From assembly GCF_000002235.5 (NCBI RefSeq), contig NW_022145601.1, forward strand, positions 19,723,389 to 19,787,388: a stretch of DNA of 64,000 nt, written 5' to 3'. Both the position numbers and the translations under genes were made by a program. Each line of letters starts with the position of its first letter. Positions within the stretch are counted from its first letter, which is position 1. The stretch is from Strongylocentrotus purpuratus (lineage: Eukaryota > Echinodermata > Echinoidea > Camarodonta > Strongylocentrotidae). Below, piece after piece: positions 12,801 to 27,800 of this stretch. Below the pieces are notes generated by a model that worked only from the letters and a program-made list of their open reading frames with translations, made no database searches and had not been told where the DNA came from.

Positions 12801-15800
12801 CGGAGAACGTTTACAGGCAGACCTTGATGCAAGATAATTTTTAAATATCCTTAATACTTTCTCAAAATAACAAAATATTTCTTGTTTCTTTTGTAATATC
12901 AAATTTGAAGAAAAAAATCACTAGTTTTTACTAAGATTTGTACAAAAATACCGGATTATCTGGCGCTGGGTCTTGGTATAACTGGATTGCGACTGGCATC
13001 AAATATTTGTCCTTGTTGACGAAGAAAAGAGCCAAAGGGGCACACATCTGGAAGAAATCAAACGTGATTTAAACAACGGTTTTAATTGTTGATTAACTTG
13101 TTTGACAAAAATAAACATTGTAAATGCTCAAGAGTCAGAGTTGAATTGAATCAAGGGAATGCAATCACAATATGTGCCTTAAAAAAACAAGAACAAGACA
13201 AAGAAGAAGTAAAACAGGCGTAAAACAAACAACCGAACAAACAAAAACACGCAGATATGATTATGACGAAAACTTAATACATTTTTGAGAAGTTGTACGT
13301 TGCAATCTAGACAATGGTTCATTTTCCGTCAATGAATCAATAATTTTTGATATATTTAATCTCGAGTCTCCATTTTTTTTCGGAAAAAAGGTTTCTTTCC
13401 AAGTTGAAGATATTGATCCAGGCATCAGCTGACGAAATTAACCCGTGTTTCGATATTATTGGTCGTCTACGACCTAGTTTCGTGAAATGCTGCCTTTGTA
13501 ATGCTGGCACATCTCTTTAGCGAATAATTCTTCAACATTTCGAACTGTTTACCTCTCTATCGTTTAAACAAGGCAACCCCTTTAGGAACTTGTAATCAAT
13601 GATGAAGAGACGTTTGTCCTTGGTGGCATCTTTAGTTGTGAGTCCTTCGAGTAGGGGCTCAAGATCGCTCTCACTCACGGCAAAACTACGCGGAGTGATG
13701 GAAAAGAAGAATACGTATCCTGAAATAAGCTGTAGGCTACTTTAAAGGCATTGTATTTTACCGACATTGCTACCACTGCTGTAATGTATTTGGTGAAGGC
13801 GTACATACACTGTTGGTCATAAAGATGGAATAATTATTTTTACCCCAATTTATGGATTGATTTTGACAATGATTTATTCCTAATAGATCAAGATAATAGT
13901 ATACATTCTCATATTTTATTGAATATTAATTTGCGAGTGTTTGTTTTGCGTGACTGCTAACGCATGTGTGTGGTACTATGTCAATCAACTAGGGGACCCT
14001 ACGTTCTTCATTCATAACTGACAGTAATGAGGATTAATGCCTCACAAAAGGGCACTAACATAGCTGATCGACACGATTTTTATTCTGGGGCCTCACAGTA
14101 ACGAGACCATTGCTTAGCCAATGAATCATGACTACGCAACGGGGGCTAGGGCACGTCGCCCCCTAACAAATACCAAAAACACAAAGAAAATGCAATAAAT
14201 AATCATTGGGGGTTGGGGGTCGGGGCAAAATGCAATGAATTATTGATAATTTATTGCATTTTCTTTGTTTTAGGGCATGTGTGGGGGCGGCGACGTACCT
14301 TAGCCCCCGCTGCGTACAGTCATGATCCATTGGCTAAGCAATGCCCTCGTTACTGTGAGCCCCAGGATGAAAACCGTGTCGATGTGCTATACTAGTGTCC
14401 TTTTATCCTCATTAAGGACGTAGGTCTCCTAGTTGATTAGCATAGTAGCACACACATACTTTAGCAGTCACAAATTATTATTCGATAAACTCTGAGAATG
14501 TGTACTATTATCTAGATCTATTAGGAATAAATCAATGTCAAAATCATTCCATAAATTGGGGTAAAAATAATTATTCCACCATTGTGACCAACAGTGTAGA
14601 TTAATTTCCGGCTCAATGTACCCAAGCACCATCACGCGTGCATCATGCAGTTGGTGATGCATTGTGGAACATGGCCGTCGACACATCGTGAATTTGAGCA
14701 GGAGATGGCAGTATCTGAAGTAGTGTCAGTAGAATACCTTGCCTTTAAGATATAGACGGAATTGTATCCTTCAGGGAGGAGTTAACATGTGAAGAGTGAT
14801 ATATATATATAGATATATATATATTTCAGGACAATGCGTTCGAAAGGACATTTTTTAAAATTTAAATCAGTTAAATCAAAATCTGATAGTAACATAATTA
14901 TTGTGCTTGTAAATTCGAAATGTTAAAAGGTGAAATTAACGTAAGCACAGCATTTAAGTCAACGGATGTTCACCAATATGCAATGAGGGATAAGGATGAG
15001 GAGAAGAAAAGGAAGAAGAAAAATAAGAGGAAGAAGAAACAAGAGACGAAAAAGGTTATATAAATGAAAAAGAAAAAGGAAAAAAAGGAAGATGGAGATC
15101 GAAGAGGGGATGAAATAAAAGGAAGAGGACGAGGAGGAAGGCGAGAACAATATAAAAAGGAACAAGAAGAAGAGGATGAAGTAGAGGAAAAGGAGGAGAA
15201 AGAGGAGAAGAAGAATGATAAGAACAAATACTTCTCTGGTATCTCGGTACAAAGTCGAATCATTGCTGGGTTGCATCCCGCCAGTCTCTGATTGCCGAAT
15301 GCTTTGTCTGACCTCCAGTTTTGCACTCCCTTCAAAATAAGATTTTAGAAAGACCTGATATGAGAATTATGTTCATGAATGATAGCCACACCCACTATGT
15401 CAATCATCTTTTGTGATAATAACGCCAAACTGCTCGGTATCAATTTAGTGTTCAATCCGTTTTCTTCGCGCATTAATACTCCAGTTAATGATCTTTACAT
15501 TATTGAACCACAATAACATCACTTCTTTTGACAAAGCCCAGGCACTCCGAAAAATAGTTACAATCAGCATACTAATTAGAACTCCAAGCCGATCATTTTT
15601 CTAAATATCATCCATATGACAATAACTAAACTATCATTTTAGTGACAGTTGAATTAATATTAACTTTAAATATGTCCGTTTCACACAATGCTTCACTTTA
15701 ATTGCCGTATTAACTCCGCTAACAATCCTGTGAACGTACTATAGTGAAGTAAATTCGTCCATACGCCAGTCATTCAACTTCTTTGTTGTATGTACTGTGC

Positions 15801-18800
15801 ATTCTATTTGCTTTTACCTGTTAAACGATATCATCCGAGCTATCATCCTCTAACGGCTCGTCTAAAACCCGGCGAACACTGCACGATCCGAGCTATCATC
15901 CTCTAACGGCTCGTCTAAAACCCGGCGCACACTACACGATCCGAGCTATCATCCTCTAACAGCTCGTCTAAAGCCCGGCGCACACTACACGATCCGAGCT
16001 ATCATCCTCTAACGGCTCGTCTTAAACCAGGCGCACACTACACGATCCGAGCTATCATCCTCTAACGGCTCGTCTAAAACCAGGCGCACACTACACGATC
16101 CGAGCTATCATCCTCTAACGGCTCGTCTAAAGCCCGGCGCACACTACACGATCCGAGCTATCATCCTCTAACGGCTCGTCTAAAACCCGGCGCACACTAC
16201 ACGATCCGAGCTATCATCCTCTAACGGCTCGTCTATAAAACCCGGCGCACACTACAAGATCCGAGCTATCATCGTCTAACGGCTCGTCTAAAACCCGGCG
16301 CACACTACACGATCCGAGCTATCATCCTCTAACGGCTCGTCTAAAACCCGGCGCACACTACAAGATCCGAGCTGGCGGCTCGTCTAAAACCCGGCGCACA
16401 CTACATGATCCGACTACGATCCGATGGATTCTTGATCGGATCGCGTAATGTAATACCATACAACGACTATCTGGTTGGGCTCATGGTCGCAGAGTAGTCG
16501 GATCGCGTAATGTTATATCATACAACGACTATCTGGTTGGGCTCATGGTCGCAGAGTAGTCTAATTGCAGTCGGATCGTGTAGTGTTTTTAAAAATCATT
16601 TTTAATGATGCGTGTGTAATACACTTTACATTTTTTAAGCTGTAACACACAGCTCACTGAATATGCCTACGCGCAGGATTTTTGTTGCGCGCAGCTGCCA
16701 ATCATTTACAATCATGTAAAGCCGCGTGTGTTTTTTTTTCTTTTCTTTTTTGTCAGGCAAATGACGTCTCGTGTGCAATGGGCAATATGTGTTTGATTCC
16801 CCCAAGAGGGGCGCACTGAGCAAAATGCCCCGTCAAATACCTCACCAATGGCACTGGAAAGTGGGGTTCTCGATAAATCTCCTCTATTCCCTTCAATGAA
16901 TCCCACGTCTCTACGGTGAAATTCATTATTGCTGCTGTAGCAAGTAGCTTGACTCCATTTCCGGCCAGATCAAACTGTAATAGTAATAAAAATATTACAA
17001 AATTAAATATTATATTTTGTATTAAATTTTTGATCAATGAAATCCTGTTCAGTGATTGGTCAACATGGCATCACGTGACCAAACATAACATTGCTAGGAT
17101 GTAACCGTAACGTCATCCATGGTATAGTGCACTATACCATAACACTATACCATGGATGACGTCATATATATATATATATATAAATATATACGATCGAACA
17201 AGATCAATGTGCTATCGGTTGCGGTCGCGCGTCTGCGCTGCTCTCACTGCGCTCTTCACTACTCCAGTGACAGTGAACATTATTATCATTATTATTTTTT
17301 GAAGGTTGGTTTGAAAGAAAAAAATATATATATCATGCACTATTTCAAGCCACTAGTGAAATTATGGATTCCTGGGCGACAGAAATACCTCTATTTTCTT
17401 CGGGACTACGCCCCTGAGAAAATAGTGCTATTCCTGCCACCTCGATCCATAATTTCAACTAGAGCCTCTTAAGTTAGGGCATGGTACATTTGTTTATTAT
17501 TGTTTAATCAATTCAACTATAGACCCTAATCAAGTGATTGGTCTAATAAAGTCACGTGTGATCATTTATTAAGACTATTCCACGATTTGTTTTTAATTAA
17601 CAATCGTGCAATTGATTCCAGTAGGCCTACTATCAAGCGCAGCAGTATCCGTAGCTCTTTTACGTAATAGCAAGGCTGCGCGTAAACGTGTAAAGAGCTC
17701 TTGAACTCTCTGCGCTCGCTTCAGTATGCCTCCCAAACATTCGATTTAATTGACATTGATAATGGCAGGGACCAATCTAAAAAAAAACTAGACTTTAATT
17801 CGTCACTTAGACGAATTAGGTGATACGTATGATAATGGTTTACATAACGAATAATGCATTACACGATATATTATTTTGTTAAATGCTTCTCCCATTTATA
17901 TGCTTCTCCCGTTATGATCTATTCATATGTCTAGATTAAATTGTGTCTCCTTGATCATCATGGATCTAGGGAAGATAGATTGAAACAATATATGACATTT
18001 GAACCTGTGCAGTAACCAGTTACACATTTGACTCTAATTTACATCATGAAGAACACCTTTTGACGATTTTATCTTATTCAAAGAAATGAAAATGTAATTG
18101 ATAAATGATTATCATCATTATGATAATGATGATCATGATGATAATGATCATGATCATGAGCGCGATCATGACATCTTATTGAAAAAATGAGGGTTGATTT
18201 AGATAGCATATAATCTCAGCTACAACATATTCAAAAATCAACAAAATCCAAGCAGAAATAACGGCGATTTTGCTCGCAAAAGACAGAAATGTAGACTCCA
18301 GATTTGAGAAAAAGTCATCTCCCATTGGGATTACACGCAAAAAGTAATGGATTAATTGAAAATAGGGTAATAATAAAGTAAAAAGGCTTGTTTATGACAT
18401 TATTTGCGATTCTACGTGTTTAAATAATGAAAGGAGATGGTACAGTGAAGGTCAAAAGGAAAAAAAAGTGAAGAAAAAAATTGTTGGAGACACCCGGACT
18501 CGAACCAGGGATCTCGAGGTTGGAAGTCAAGTGCGTTACCGATATACCAAAACATCTCCCATAGCGATTACACGTAAACGGGAAATGGAATTCTCAATCC
18601 TACTTTGCAAGTGAAATAAGAGCATGATCCCGGCATCTAATCGAAAAATAAAGGGCACATTTGTGATAGCTCATTGTCTTAGCTACAACATATCCGAAGC
18701 TCAGGGAAAACGAAGCTAAAACAACAGAGATTTAGCTCGCGAAAGACAGGAGTGTAGAATCCAGTTTTGAGAAAAAGTCATGTCCCATAGAGAATACACG

Positions 18801-21800
18801 CAAAATGTGAAAAATTGACATGCCTCCTTTAATCGTAAAAATACACCATGATACTTTTGTTAAAAATAAAAATTGAGAATACAACATTTGTAGAAAATTG
18901 TCTCAGCTAGAACATATCAAAATTTGGAAGAAAAAAAATCAATATTTACAGAGATACAATCAATTTTCCAAAAATATGCAAACGTCATAATATGCAAATT
19001 TAAATTTCGAGTTCGGAGGCCATTATGATGACATTATGAGTTAATTGAGAGTCAAATGAGACATGAAATCATATTTCCATTTCATAATCTATCCACATAT
19101 GAAAGAATATTGGGAGTTTCTATCTATTCTGAAGAGTTACAATGAATTTTGTATAGGCATTTTTTTGCCCATGTATTGTGGATAAAGATCACGCAAATCC
19201 GCGCGTGCTGTCAACTTTGACGGACGCTCATTGCGTTATTAAAAGGTGAACAAATTATCAAAATGCTTGGAAAAATGTACAAAATACGATGAAGGAGAAA
19301 ATACGGCGATTCTATGTTGCAAAATGCTAGTACGCGCAAAAAACGCGCGCGCATGCGCGTGAGCGCGATTTTTTGTCAAATGCTTTATATGGCTTGAAAC
19401 GTATGCAAAAAAAATTTGGGATGATTTGGAGCATTTTAAATTTTTGAGCGCGCGTAAACGCGCGCACCTACGCGTACGCGCATTTTTACGCGCATATATT
19501 GACCTGAAATTGACCGGACGGATATTGACCTTGATCATGACAAATATGAATGAGAAATGGCTTTCCGTTATGAAGATATGATCATAAGTTGATTTTCACA
19601 AAATGGCGCCTGGATGACGTCACGATGACCTTGACTGTCTGAAAAGTCACACAGTTCTAAGTTAGACTAAGATCTATCATCATTGAAAGTTTCATGATAA
19701 TGGCTTTATTCAGTCTTGAGATATCCTGCGAACAAATTCGAGGAAGAATAATAAAAATAAACTAGACTTTAATTCGTCACTTTGACGAATTAGGTGATAC
19801 GTATGCTAATGGTTTACATAATAAAGAATGCATTACACGATTATTTTATGGAATGCTTCATCCATTAAGATCTATCCATATGTCAAGTTTAAATTGTGTC
19901 CCCTTGATCATTATGGATCTAGGGAAGATAGATTGAAAAAATATGACCATTGACCCTGCGCAGTAACCAGTTACACCTTTGACTCTAATTTACATCATGA
20001 AGAACACATTTTGACGATTTTATCTTATTCAAAGAAATAAAAATGTAATTGAAAAATGATTATCATCATTATGATAATGATGATCATGATGATCATGATG
20101 AAGATCATGATCATGAGCGCGATCATGACATCTTATTGAAAAAATGAGGGTTGGTTTTGATAGCATATAGTCTCAGCAACAACATACTCAAAAATCAACA
20201 AAATCCAAGCCGAAATAACGGCGATATTGCTCGCAAAAGACAGGAATGTAGACTCCAAATTTTAGAAAAAGTCATCTCCCATAGGGATTACACGCAAAAA
20301 GTAATGGATTAAGTGAAAATAGGGTAATAATAAAGTAAAAAGGGTTATTTATGACATTATTTGCGAATCTACGTGTTTAAATAATCAAAGGAGATGGTAC
20401 AGTGAAGGTCAAAGGGAAAAAAAAAGTGAAAAAAAAGTGTTGGAGACACCCGGACTCGAACCAGGGATCTCGAGGTTGGAAGTCAAGTGCGTTACCGATA
20501 TACCAAAACATCTCCCATAGCGATTACACGTAAACGGGAAATGGAATTCAGAAATCCTACTTTGCAAGTGAAATATGAGCATGATCCCGGCATCTAATAG
20601 AAAAATAAAAGGCACACTTTTGATAGCTCATTGTCTCAGCTACAACATATCCAAAGCTAAGCGAAAACAAAGCTAAAACAACGGAGATTTTGCTCGCGAA
20701 AGACAGGAGTGTAGAATCCAGTTTTGAGAAAAAGTCATGTCCCATAGAGAATACACGCTAAATGCGAAAAATTGACATGCCTCCTTTAATCGCAAAAATA
20801 CACCATGATACTTTTGTCAAAAATAAAAATTGTGAATACTACATTTGTAGAAAATTGTCTCAGCTAGAACATATCAAAATTAAAAAGAAAATTGATCCAT
20901 ATTTACAGAGATACAATCAATTTCCTAAAAATATGCTGACGTCATAATATGCAAATTGAAATTTTGAGTTTGGAGGCCATTATGATGACGTCATGAGTTA
21001 ATTGAGGATAACATGAGACATGAAATCATATCTCCAACTCATAATCTATCCAAATATGAAAAAATATTAGGAGTTTCTATCTATTCTAAAGAGTTACAAT
21101 GAATTTTATATAGGCATGTTTTTGCCCATGTATTGTGGATAAAGATAACGCAAATCCGCGCGTGCTGTCAACTTTGACGGACGTTCATTGCGTTAATAAA
21201 AGGTGAACAAATTATCAAAATGCTTGGAAAAATGTACCGAATATGATGACAGAAAAAAATCGGCGATTCTATGTTGCAAAATGCCAGTACGCGCGAAAAC
21301 GCGCGCGCATGCGCGTGTGCGTAATTTTTTTATCAAATGCTCCATATGGCCTGAAACGTATGCAAAAAAAATTTGGGATGATTTGGAGCATTTTAAATTT
21401 TTGCGCGCTCGTAAACGCGCGGACGAACGCGCACGCGCGCATTTGCGCACTTTTATTGACCTCAACTTGACCGGACGGATATTTATCTTAATCGTGATAA
21501 TTATGAATGAGAAATACTTTTCTGTTATGAAGATATGATCATTAGTTGATTTTCACAAAATGGCGCCTGGATGACGTCACGATAATTTTGACTCTTTAAA
21601 AAGTCACGCAGTTCTAAGTTAGACTAAGATCTATCATCATGGCAAGTTTCATGATAATGGCTTTATTCAGTCTTGAGATATCCTGCGAACAAATTCGAGG
21701 AAGAATAATAAATAAATAAATAAATAAATAAATAATAAAAATCTTGACGAAATCAAAAGGTGATACGTCTACGTACGTATCACCTAACTAGACTTTAATT

Positions 21801-24800
21801 CGTCACTTTGACGAATTAGGTGATACGTATGCTAATGGTTTACATAATAAAGAATGCATTACACGATATCATATTATTTCATGAAATGCTTCATCCATTA
21901 AGATCTATCCATATGTCAAGTTTAAATTGTGTCCCCTTGATCATTATGGATCTAGGGAAGATAGATTGAAAAAATATGACCATTGACCCTGCGCAGTAAC
22001 CAGTTACACCTTTGACTCTAATTTACATCATGAAGATAACATTTTGACGATTTTATCTTATTCAAAGAAATGAAAATGTAATTGATAAATGATTATCATC
22101 ATTATGATAATGATGATCATGATGATCATGATGAAGATCATAATCATGAGCGGGATCCTGACATCTTATTGACAAAATGAGGGGTAATTTAGATAGCACA
22201 TAGTCTTAGCTACAGCATACTCAAAAATCAACAAAATCCAAGCAGAAATAACGGCGATATTGCTCGCAAAAGACAGGAATGTAGAATCCAGATTTGAGAA
22301 AAAATTATGTCCCACAGGGATGGATTAAGTGAAAATAGGGAAACAATAAAGTAAATAGGGTTGTTTATTACATTATTTGCGATTCTACGTGTTCGAATAA
22401 TTAAAGGAGATGGTACAGTGAAAGGTCAACAAGAAAAAAAAAGTTCAGAATTTTTTTGGGGGAGACACCCGGACTCGAACCCGGGATCTCAAGGTCGGAA
22501 GTCAAGTGCGTTACCGATTTACCAAAACATTTCCCATAGCGATTACACGTAAACGAAAATGGAATTCTAAAATCCCACTTTGCAAGTAAAATATGAGCAT
22601 GATCCCGGCATATGATCGAAAAATGAAGTACACATTGGAGATAGCTCATTGTCTCAGCTACAACATACTCGAAGCTCACCGAAAAAAAAGTCAAAACAAC
22701 GGAGATGTTGCTCGCGAAAGACGGAAATGTAGAATGCAGTTTTGAGAAATAGTCATGTCCCATAGACAATACACGCAAAATGTGAAAAATTGACATGCCT
22801 CCTTTAATTGCAAAAATACGCCATGATACCTTTGTCAAACAGGAAAATTATGTACACTATATTTGTAGGAAATTATCTCAGCTACAACATATCAAAATTT
22901 TGAAGAAAAACAATCGATATTTTCAGAGATACAATCAATTTTCCAAAAATATGCAAACGTCATAATATGCAAATTTAAATTTTGAGTTCGGAGGCCATTA
23001 TGATGACATCATGAGTTAATTGAGGATCAAATGAGACATGAAATCATATCTCCAACTCATGATTTATCAACATATGAAAACATATTGGGAGTTCATATCT
23101 ATTCTGAAGAGTTACAATGAATTTTGTATAGGTATGTTTTTGCCCATATATTGTGGATAAAGATAATGCAGATCCGCGCGCGCTGTCAACTTTGACGGAC
23201 GCTCATTGCGTTATTAAAAGGTGAACAAATTATCAAAATGCTTGGAAAAATGTGCCAAATACGCTGAAATAGAAAATTTGGCAATTCTATGTTACAAAAT
23301 GCTAGTGCGCACAAAAAACGCGCGCGCATGCGCGTGTGCATGATTTTTTGTCAAATGCTCCATATGGCCTGAAACGTATGCAAAAAAAATTTGAGATGAT
23401 TTAGAGCATTTTTATTTTTTGCGCGCGCGTAAACGCGCGGACGAACGCGCCCGCGCGCATTTGCGCACGTTTATTGACCTGAAATTGACCGGACGAATAT
23501 TGATCTTATTCATGATAAATATGAATGAAAAATTACTTTCCGTTATGAAGATATGATCATAAGTTGATTTTCACAAAATGGCGCCTAGATGACGTCATAA
23601 TGACTTTGAGTCTTTGAAAAGTCAAGCAGTTCTAAGTTAGACTAAGATCTATCATCATGGCAAGTTTCATGATAATGGCTTTATTCAGTCTTGAGATATC
23701 CTGCGAACAAATTCGAGGAAGAATAATAATAAATAAATAAATAAATAAATAAATAATAAAAATCTTGACGAAATCAAAAGGTGATACGTCTACGTACGTA
23801 TCACCTAATAATAGGAATAGGAATAAAAATCTTGACGAAATCAATAGGTGATACGTAGACTTCGTTACGTATCACCTAAAAAATCTTGACGAAATCAATA
23901 GGTGATACGTAGACTTCGTTACGTATCACCTAATGATGCTTTCTTCAAAATTTGCAATTTCAACTTTTGATTGAAAATTTCGACATGATCTCAACATCTG
24001 ATTAAAAAACAAAGTACACCGCTTTTATAGCCCATGGTCTCAGCTATAACATACCCCAATTTGGGAGAAAACAGAGTACACATAAGATAGATAGTGCTCA
24101 TAGATGAATGCCATGTAGATTCATGATGTGAACGAAATTCACCTTCCATAGACATAACACGCAAATGACGAAAATTCTGACATGTGGCCTTTAATTGAAT
24201 TTTGTACTATGATGACCTCATTAAAATGAAACTTAGTGAAAAGTGATCTTGTAGAGAATTGCCTTATCTACAACATATCGACATTTCAAAGAGAATCGAT
24301 GAATATTGAGAGAAATACACTCCATTTTCCATAAATACAATGACGTCATAATATGCAATTTTGTATTTTTGACTTCCAAGGCCATTATGATGACGTTAAG
24401 ATGTACTTAATGGCCAAATGAGATATGAAATCATACCTCCGACTCATACTCTATCTAAATATGAAAAAAAAATTGGCAATCCCTATTCATCCCAATGGAC
24501 TTTTTATAGGCATGTTTTTGCCCATATATGCAATGTATTACAAAAATCGCGCGTACGGACGGTTATCTTGAACGGACGCTCATTCCGTTTTTAATAGTGA
24601 TAAAGAGCTAAACATGGTATCAAATTTTCCGAAAAAATATGAGGAATATTCTGTCAAAAGTTTTTGCTGGGGGATTATTTTTCGTTCGGCCGTGACGAAC
24701 GAAAACGTGCAAAAATGCGTGTTTTGCGTGATTTTTTATGAAATGCTTATAATGGCCTGAAACGTATGCAAAAAAAATTTAAGACGATTTTGAGCAATTT

Positions 24801-27800
24801 TAAATTTTACGCGCGCATTAACGCGCGCACCTTCGCGTACGCGCATTTTTGCGCGCATTTATTGACCTCAAATTGACCCGACACATATTGACCTTGATCA
24901 TGACAAATATGAATGAGAAATGGCTTTCTTTTATGAAGATATGATCATAAGTTGATTTTCACAAAATGGCGTCTGGATGACGTCACGATGATTTTGAGTC
25001 TTTGAAAAGTCACGCAGTTCTAAGTTAGACTAAGATCTATCATCATTGAAAGTTTCATGACAATGGCTTTATTCAATCTTGAGATATCCTGCGAACAAAA
25101 TCGAGGAAGAATAATAAGAATAATAGGAATAGGAATAAAAATCTTGACGAAATCAATAGGTGATACGTAGACTTCGTTACGTATCACCTAAAAAGAAAAT
25201 CTTGACGAAATCAAAAGGTGATACGTTGACTTCGTTACGTATCACCTAATGATTCCTTCAAAATTTGCAATTTCAACTTTCGATCGAAAATTTTAACATG
25301 ATCCCAACATCTGATTAAAAAACAAAGTCACCCTTTTTTATAGCCCATGGTCTCAGCTATAACATACCCCAACTTGGGAGAAAACAGAGCACACATAAGA
25401 TAGATAGTGCTCATAGATGAATGCCATGTAGATTCATGATGTGAACGAAATTCACCTTCCTCAGACATAACACGCAAATGACGAAAATTCTGACATGTGG
25501 CCTTTAACTGAATTTTGTACTATGATGACCTCATTAAAATGAAACTTAGTGAAAAGTGATCTTGTAGAGAATTGCCTTATCTACAACATATCGACATTTC
25601 AAAGAGAATCGATGAATATTGAGAGAAATACACTACATTTTCCATAAATACAATGACGTCATAATATGCAATTTTGTATTTTTGACTTCCAAGGCCATTA
25701 TGATGACGTAAAGATGTACTTAATGGCCAAATGAGATATGAAATCATACCTCCGACTCATACTCTATCTAAATATGAAAAAAAAAATTGGCAATCCCTAT
25801 TCATCCCAATGGACTTTTCATAGGCATGTTTTTGCCCATATATGCAATGTATTACAAAAATCGCGCGTACGGACGGTTATCTTGAACGGACGCTCATTCC
25901 GTTTTTAATAGTGATAAAGAGCTAAACATGGTATCAAATTTTCCGGAAAAATATGAGGAATATTCGGTCAAAAGCTTTTGCGGAGAAATTATTTTTCGTT
26001 CGGCCGTGACGAACGAAAACGTGCAAAAATGCGTGTTTTGCGTGATTTTTTATGAAATGCTTATAATGGCCTGAAACGTATGCAAAAAAAATTTAAGACG
26101 ATTTTGAGCAATTTAAAATTTTACGCGCGCATTAACGCGCGCGCCTACGCGTACGCGGATTTTTGCGCGCATTTATTGACCTCAAATTGACCCGACGGAT
26201 ATTGATCTTAATCTTGATAAATATGAATGTAAAATTACTTTCCGTTATGAAGATATGATCATAAGTTGATTTTTACAAAATGGCGCCTGGATGACGTCAC
26301 GATGACTTTGAGTCTTTGAAAAGTCACGCAGTTCTAAGTTAGACTAAGACCTATCATCAGTGAAAGATTCATAACAATGGCTTTATTGAGTCTTGAGATA
26401 TCCTGCGAACAAATTCGAGGAAGAATAATAATAAAAAAAAAAAGAAAATCTTGACGAAATCAAAAGGTGATACGTTGACTTCGTTACGTATCACCTAATA
26501 AATAAATAAATAAATAAATAATAAAAATCTTGACGAAATCAAAAGGTGATACGTCTACGTACGTATCACCTAACTAGACTTTAATTCGTCACTTAGACGA
26601 ATTAGGTGATACGTATGATAATGGTTTACATAACGAATAATGCATTACACGATATATTATTTTGTAAAATGCTTCTCCCATTTATATGCTTCTCCCATTA
26701 TGATCTATTCATATGTCAAGATTAAATTGTGTCTCCTTGATCATCATGGATCTAGGGAAGATAGATTGAAACAATATATGACCTTTGACCCTGTGCAGTA
26801 ACCAGTTACACATTTGACTCTAATTTACATCATGAAGAACACCTTTTGACGATTTTATCTTATTCAAAGAAATGAAAATGTAATTGATAAATGATTATCA
26901 TCATTATGATAATGATGATCATGATGATAATGATCATGATCATGAGCGCGATCATGACATCTTATTGAAAAAATGAGGGTTGATTTAGATAGCATATAGT
27001 CTCAGCTACAACTTACTCAAAAGTCAACAAAATCCAAGCAGAAATAACGGCGATATTGCTCGCAAAAGACAGGAATGTAGACTCCAGATTTGAGAAAAAG
27101 TCATCTCCCATAGAGATTACACGCAAAAAGTAATGGATTAAGTGAAAATAGGGTAATAATAAAGTAAAAAGGGTTGTTTGTGACATTATTTGCGATTCTA
27201 CGTGTTTTAATAATCAAAGGAGATGGTACAGTGAAGGTCAAAAGGAAAAAAAAGTGAAGAAACAAATTGTTGGAGACACCCGGACTCGAACCAGGGATCT
27301 CGAGATTGGAAGTCAAGTGCGTTACCGATATACCAAAACATTTCCCATAGCGATTACACGTAAACGGGAAATGGAATTCTGAAATCCTACTTTGCAAGTG
27401 AAATATGAGCATGATCCCGGCATCTAATCGAAAAATAAAGGGCGCACTTGTGATAGCTCATTGTCTCAGCTACAACATATCCGAAGTTCAGCGAAAACGA
27501 AGCTAAAACAACAGAGATTTTGCTCGCGAAAGACAGGAGTGTAGAATCCAGTTTTGAGAAAAAGTCATGTCCCATAGAGAATACACGTAAAATGTGAAAA
27601 ATTGACATGCCTTCTTTAATTGCAAAAATACGCCATGATGCCTTTGTCAAAATGGAAAATTGTGGATTATTTATTTGTAGAAAATTGTCTCAGGTAGAAC
27701 ATATCAAAATTTAAAAGAAAATCAATCAATATTTACAGAGATACAATCAATTTTCCAAAATTATGCTGACGTCATAATATGCAAATTGAAATTTTGAGTT

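Noticed and set aside
14959-15335. Frames of 105-121 codons rich in Phe, Leu and Ser
   Set aside because: Shadow of the purine tract. Only the first part of the minus frame (to 15232) is real, as lipoxygenase exon 4.
18485-18559. Functional nuclear tRNA gene
   Set aside because: The anticodon arm is irregular, the module is repeated in every A unit at the same place, and no pol III terminator run of T was seen immediately downstream on the transcribed strand; treated as a tRNA-derived module.
19238-19538. Arg/Ala-rich open frames in the GC-rich part of each A unit (also at 21193 and 28026)
   Set aside because: They arise from ACGCGCGCGCATGCGCGT palindromic sequence, occur on both strands and are not maintained between units.
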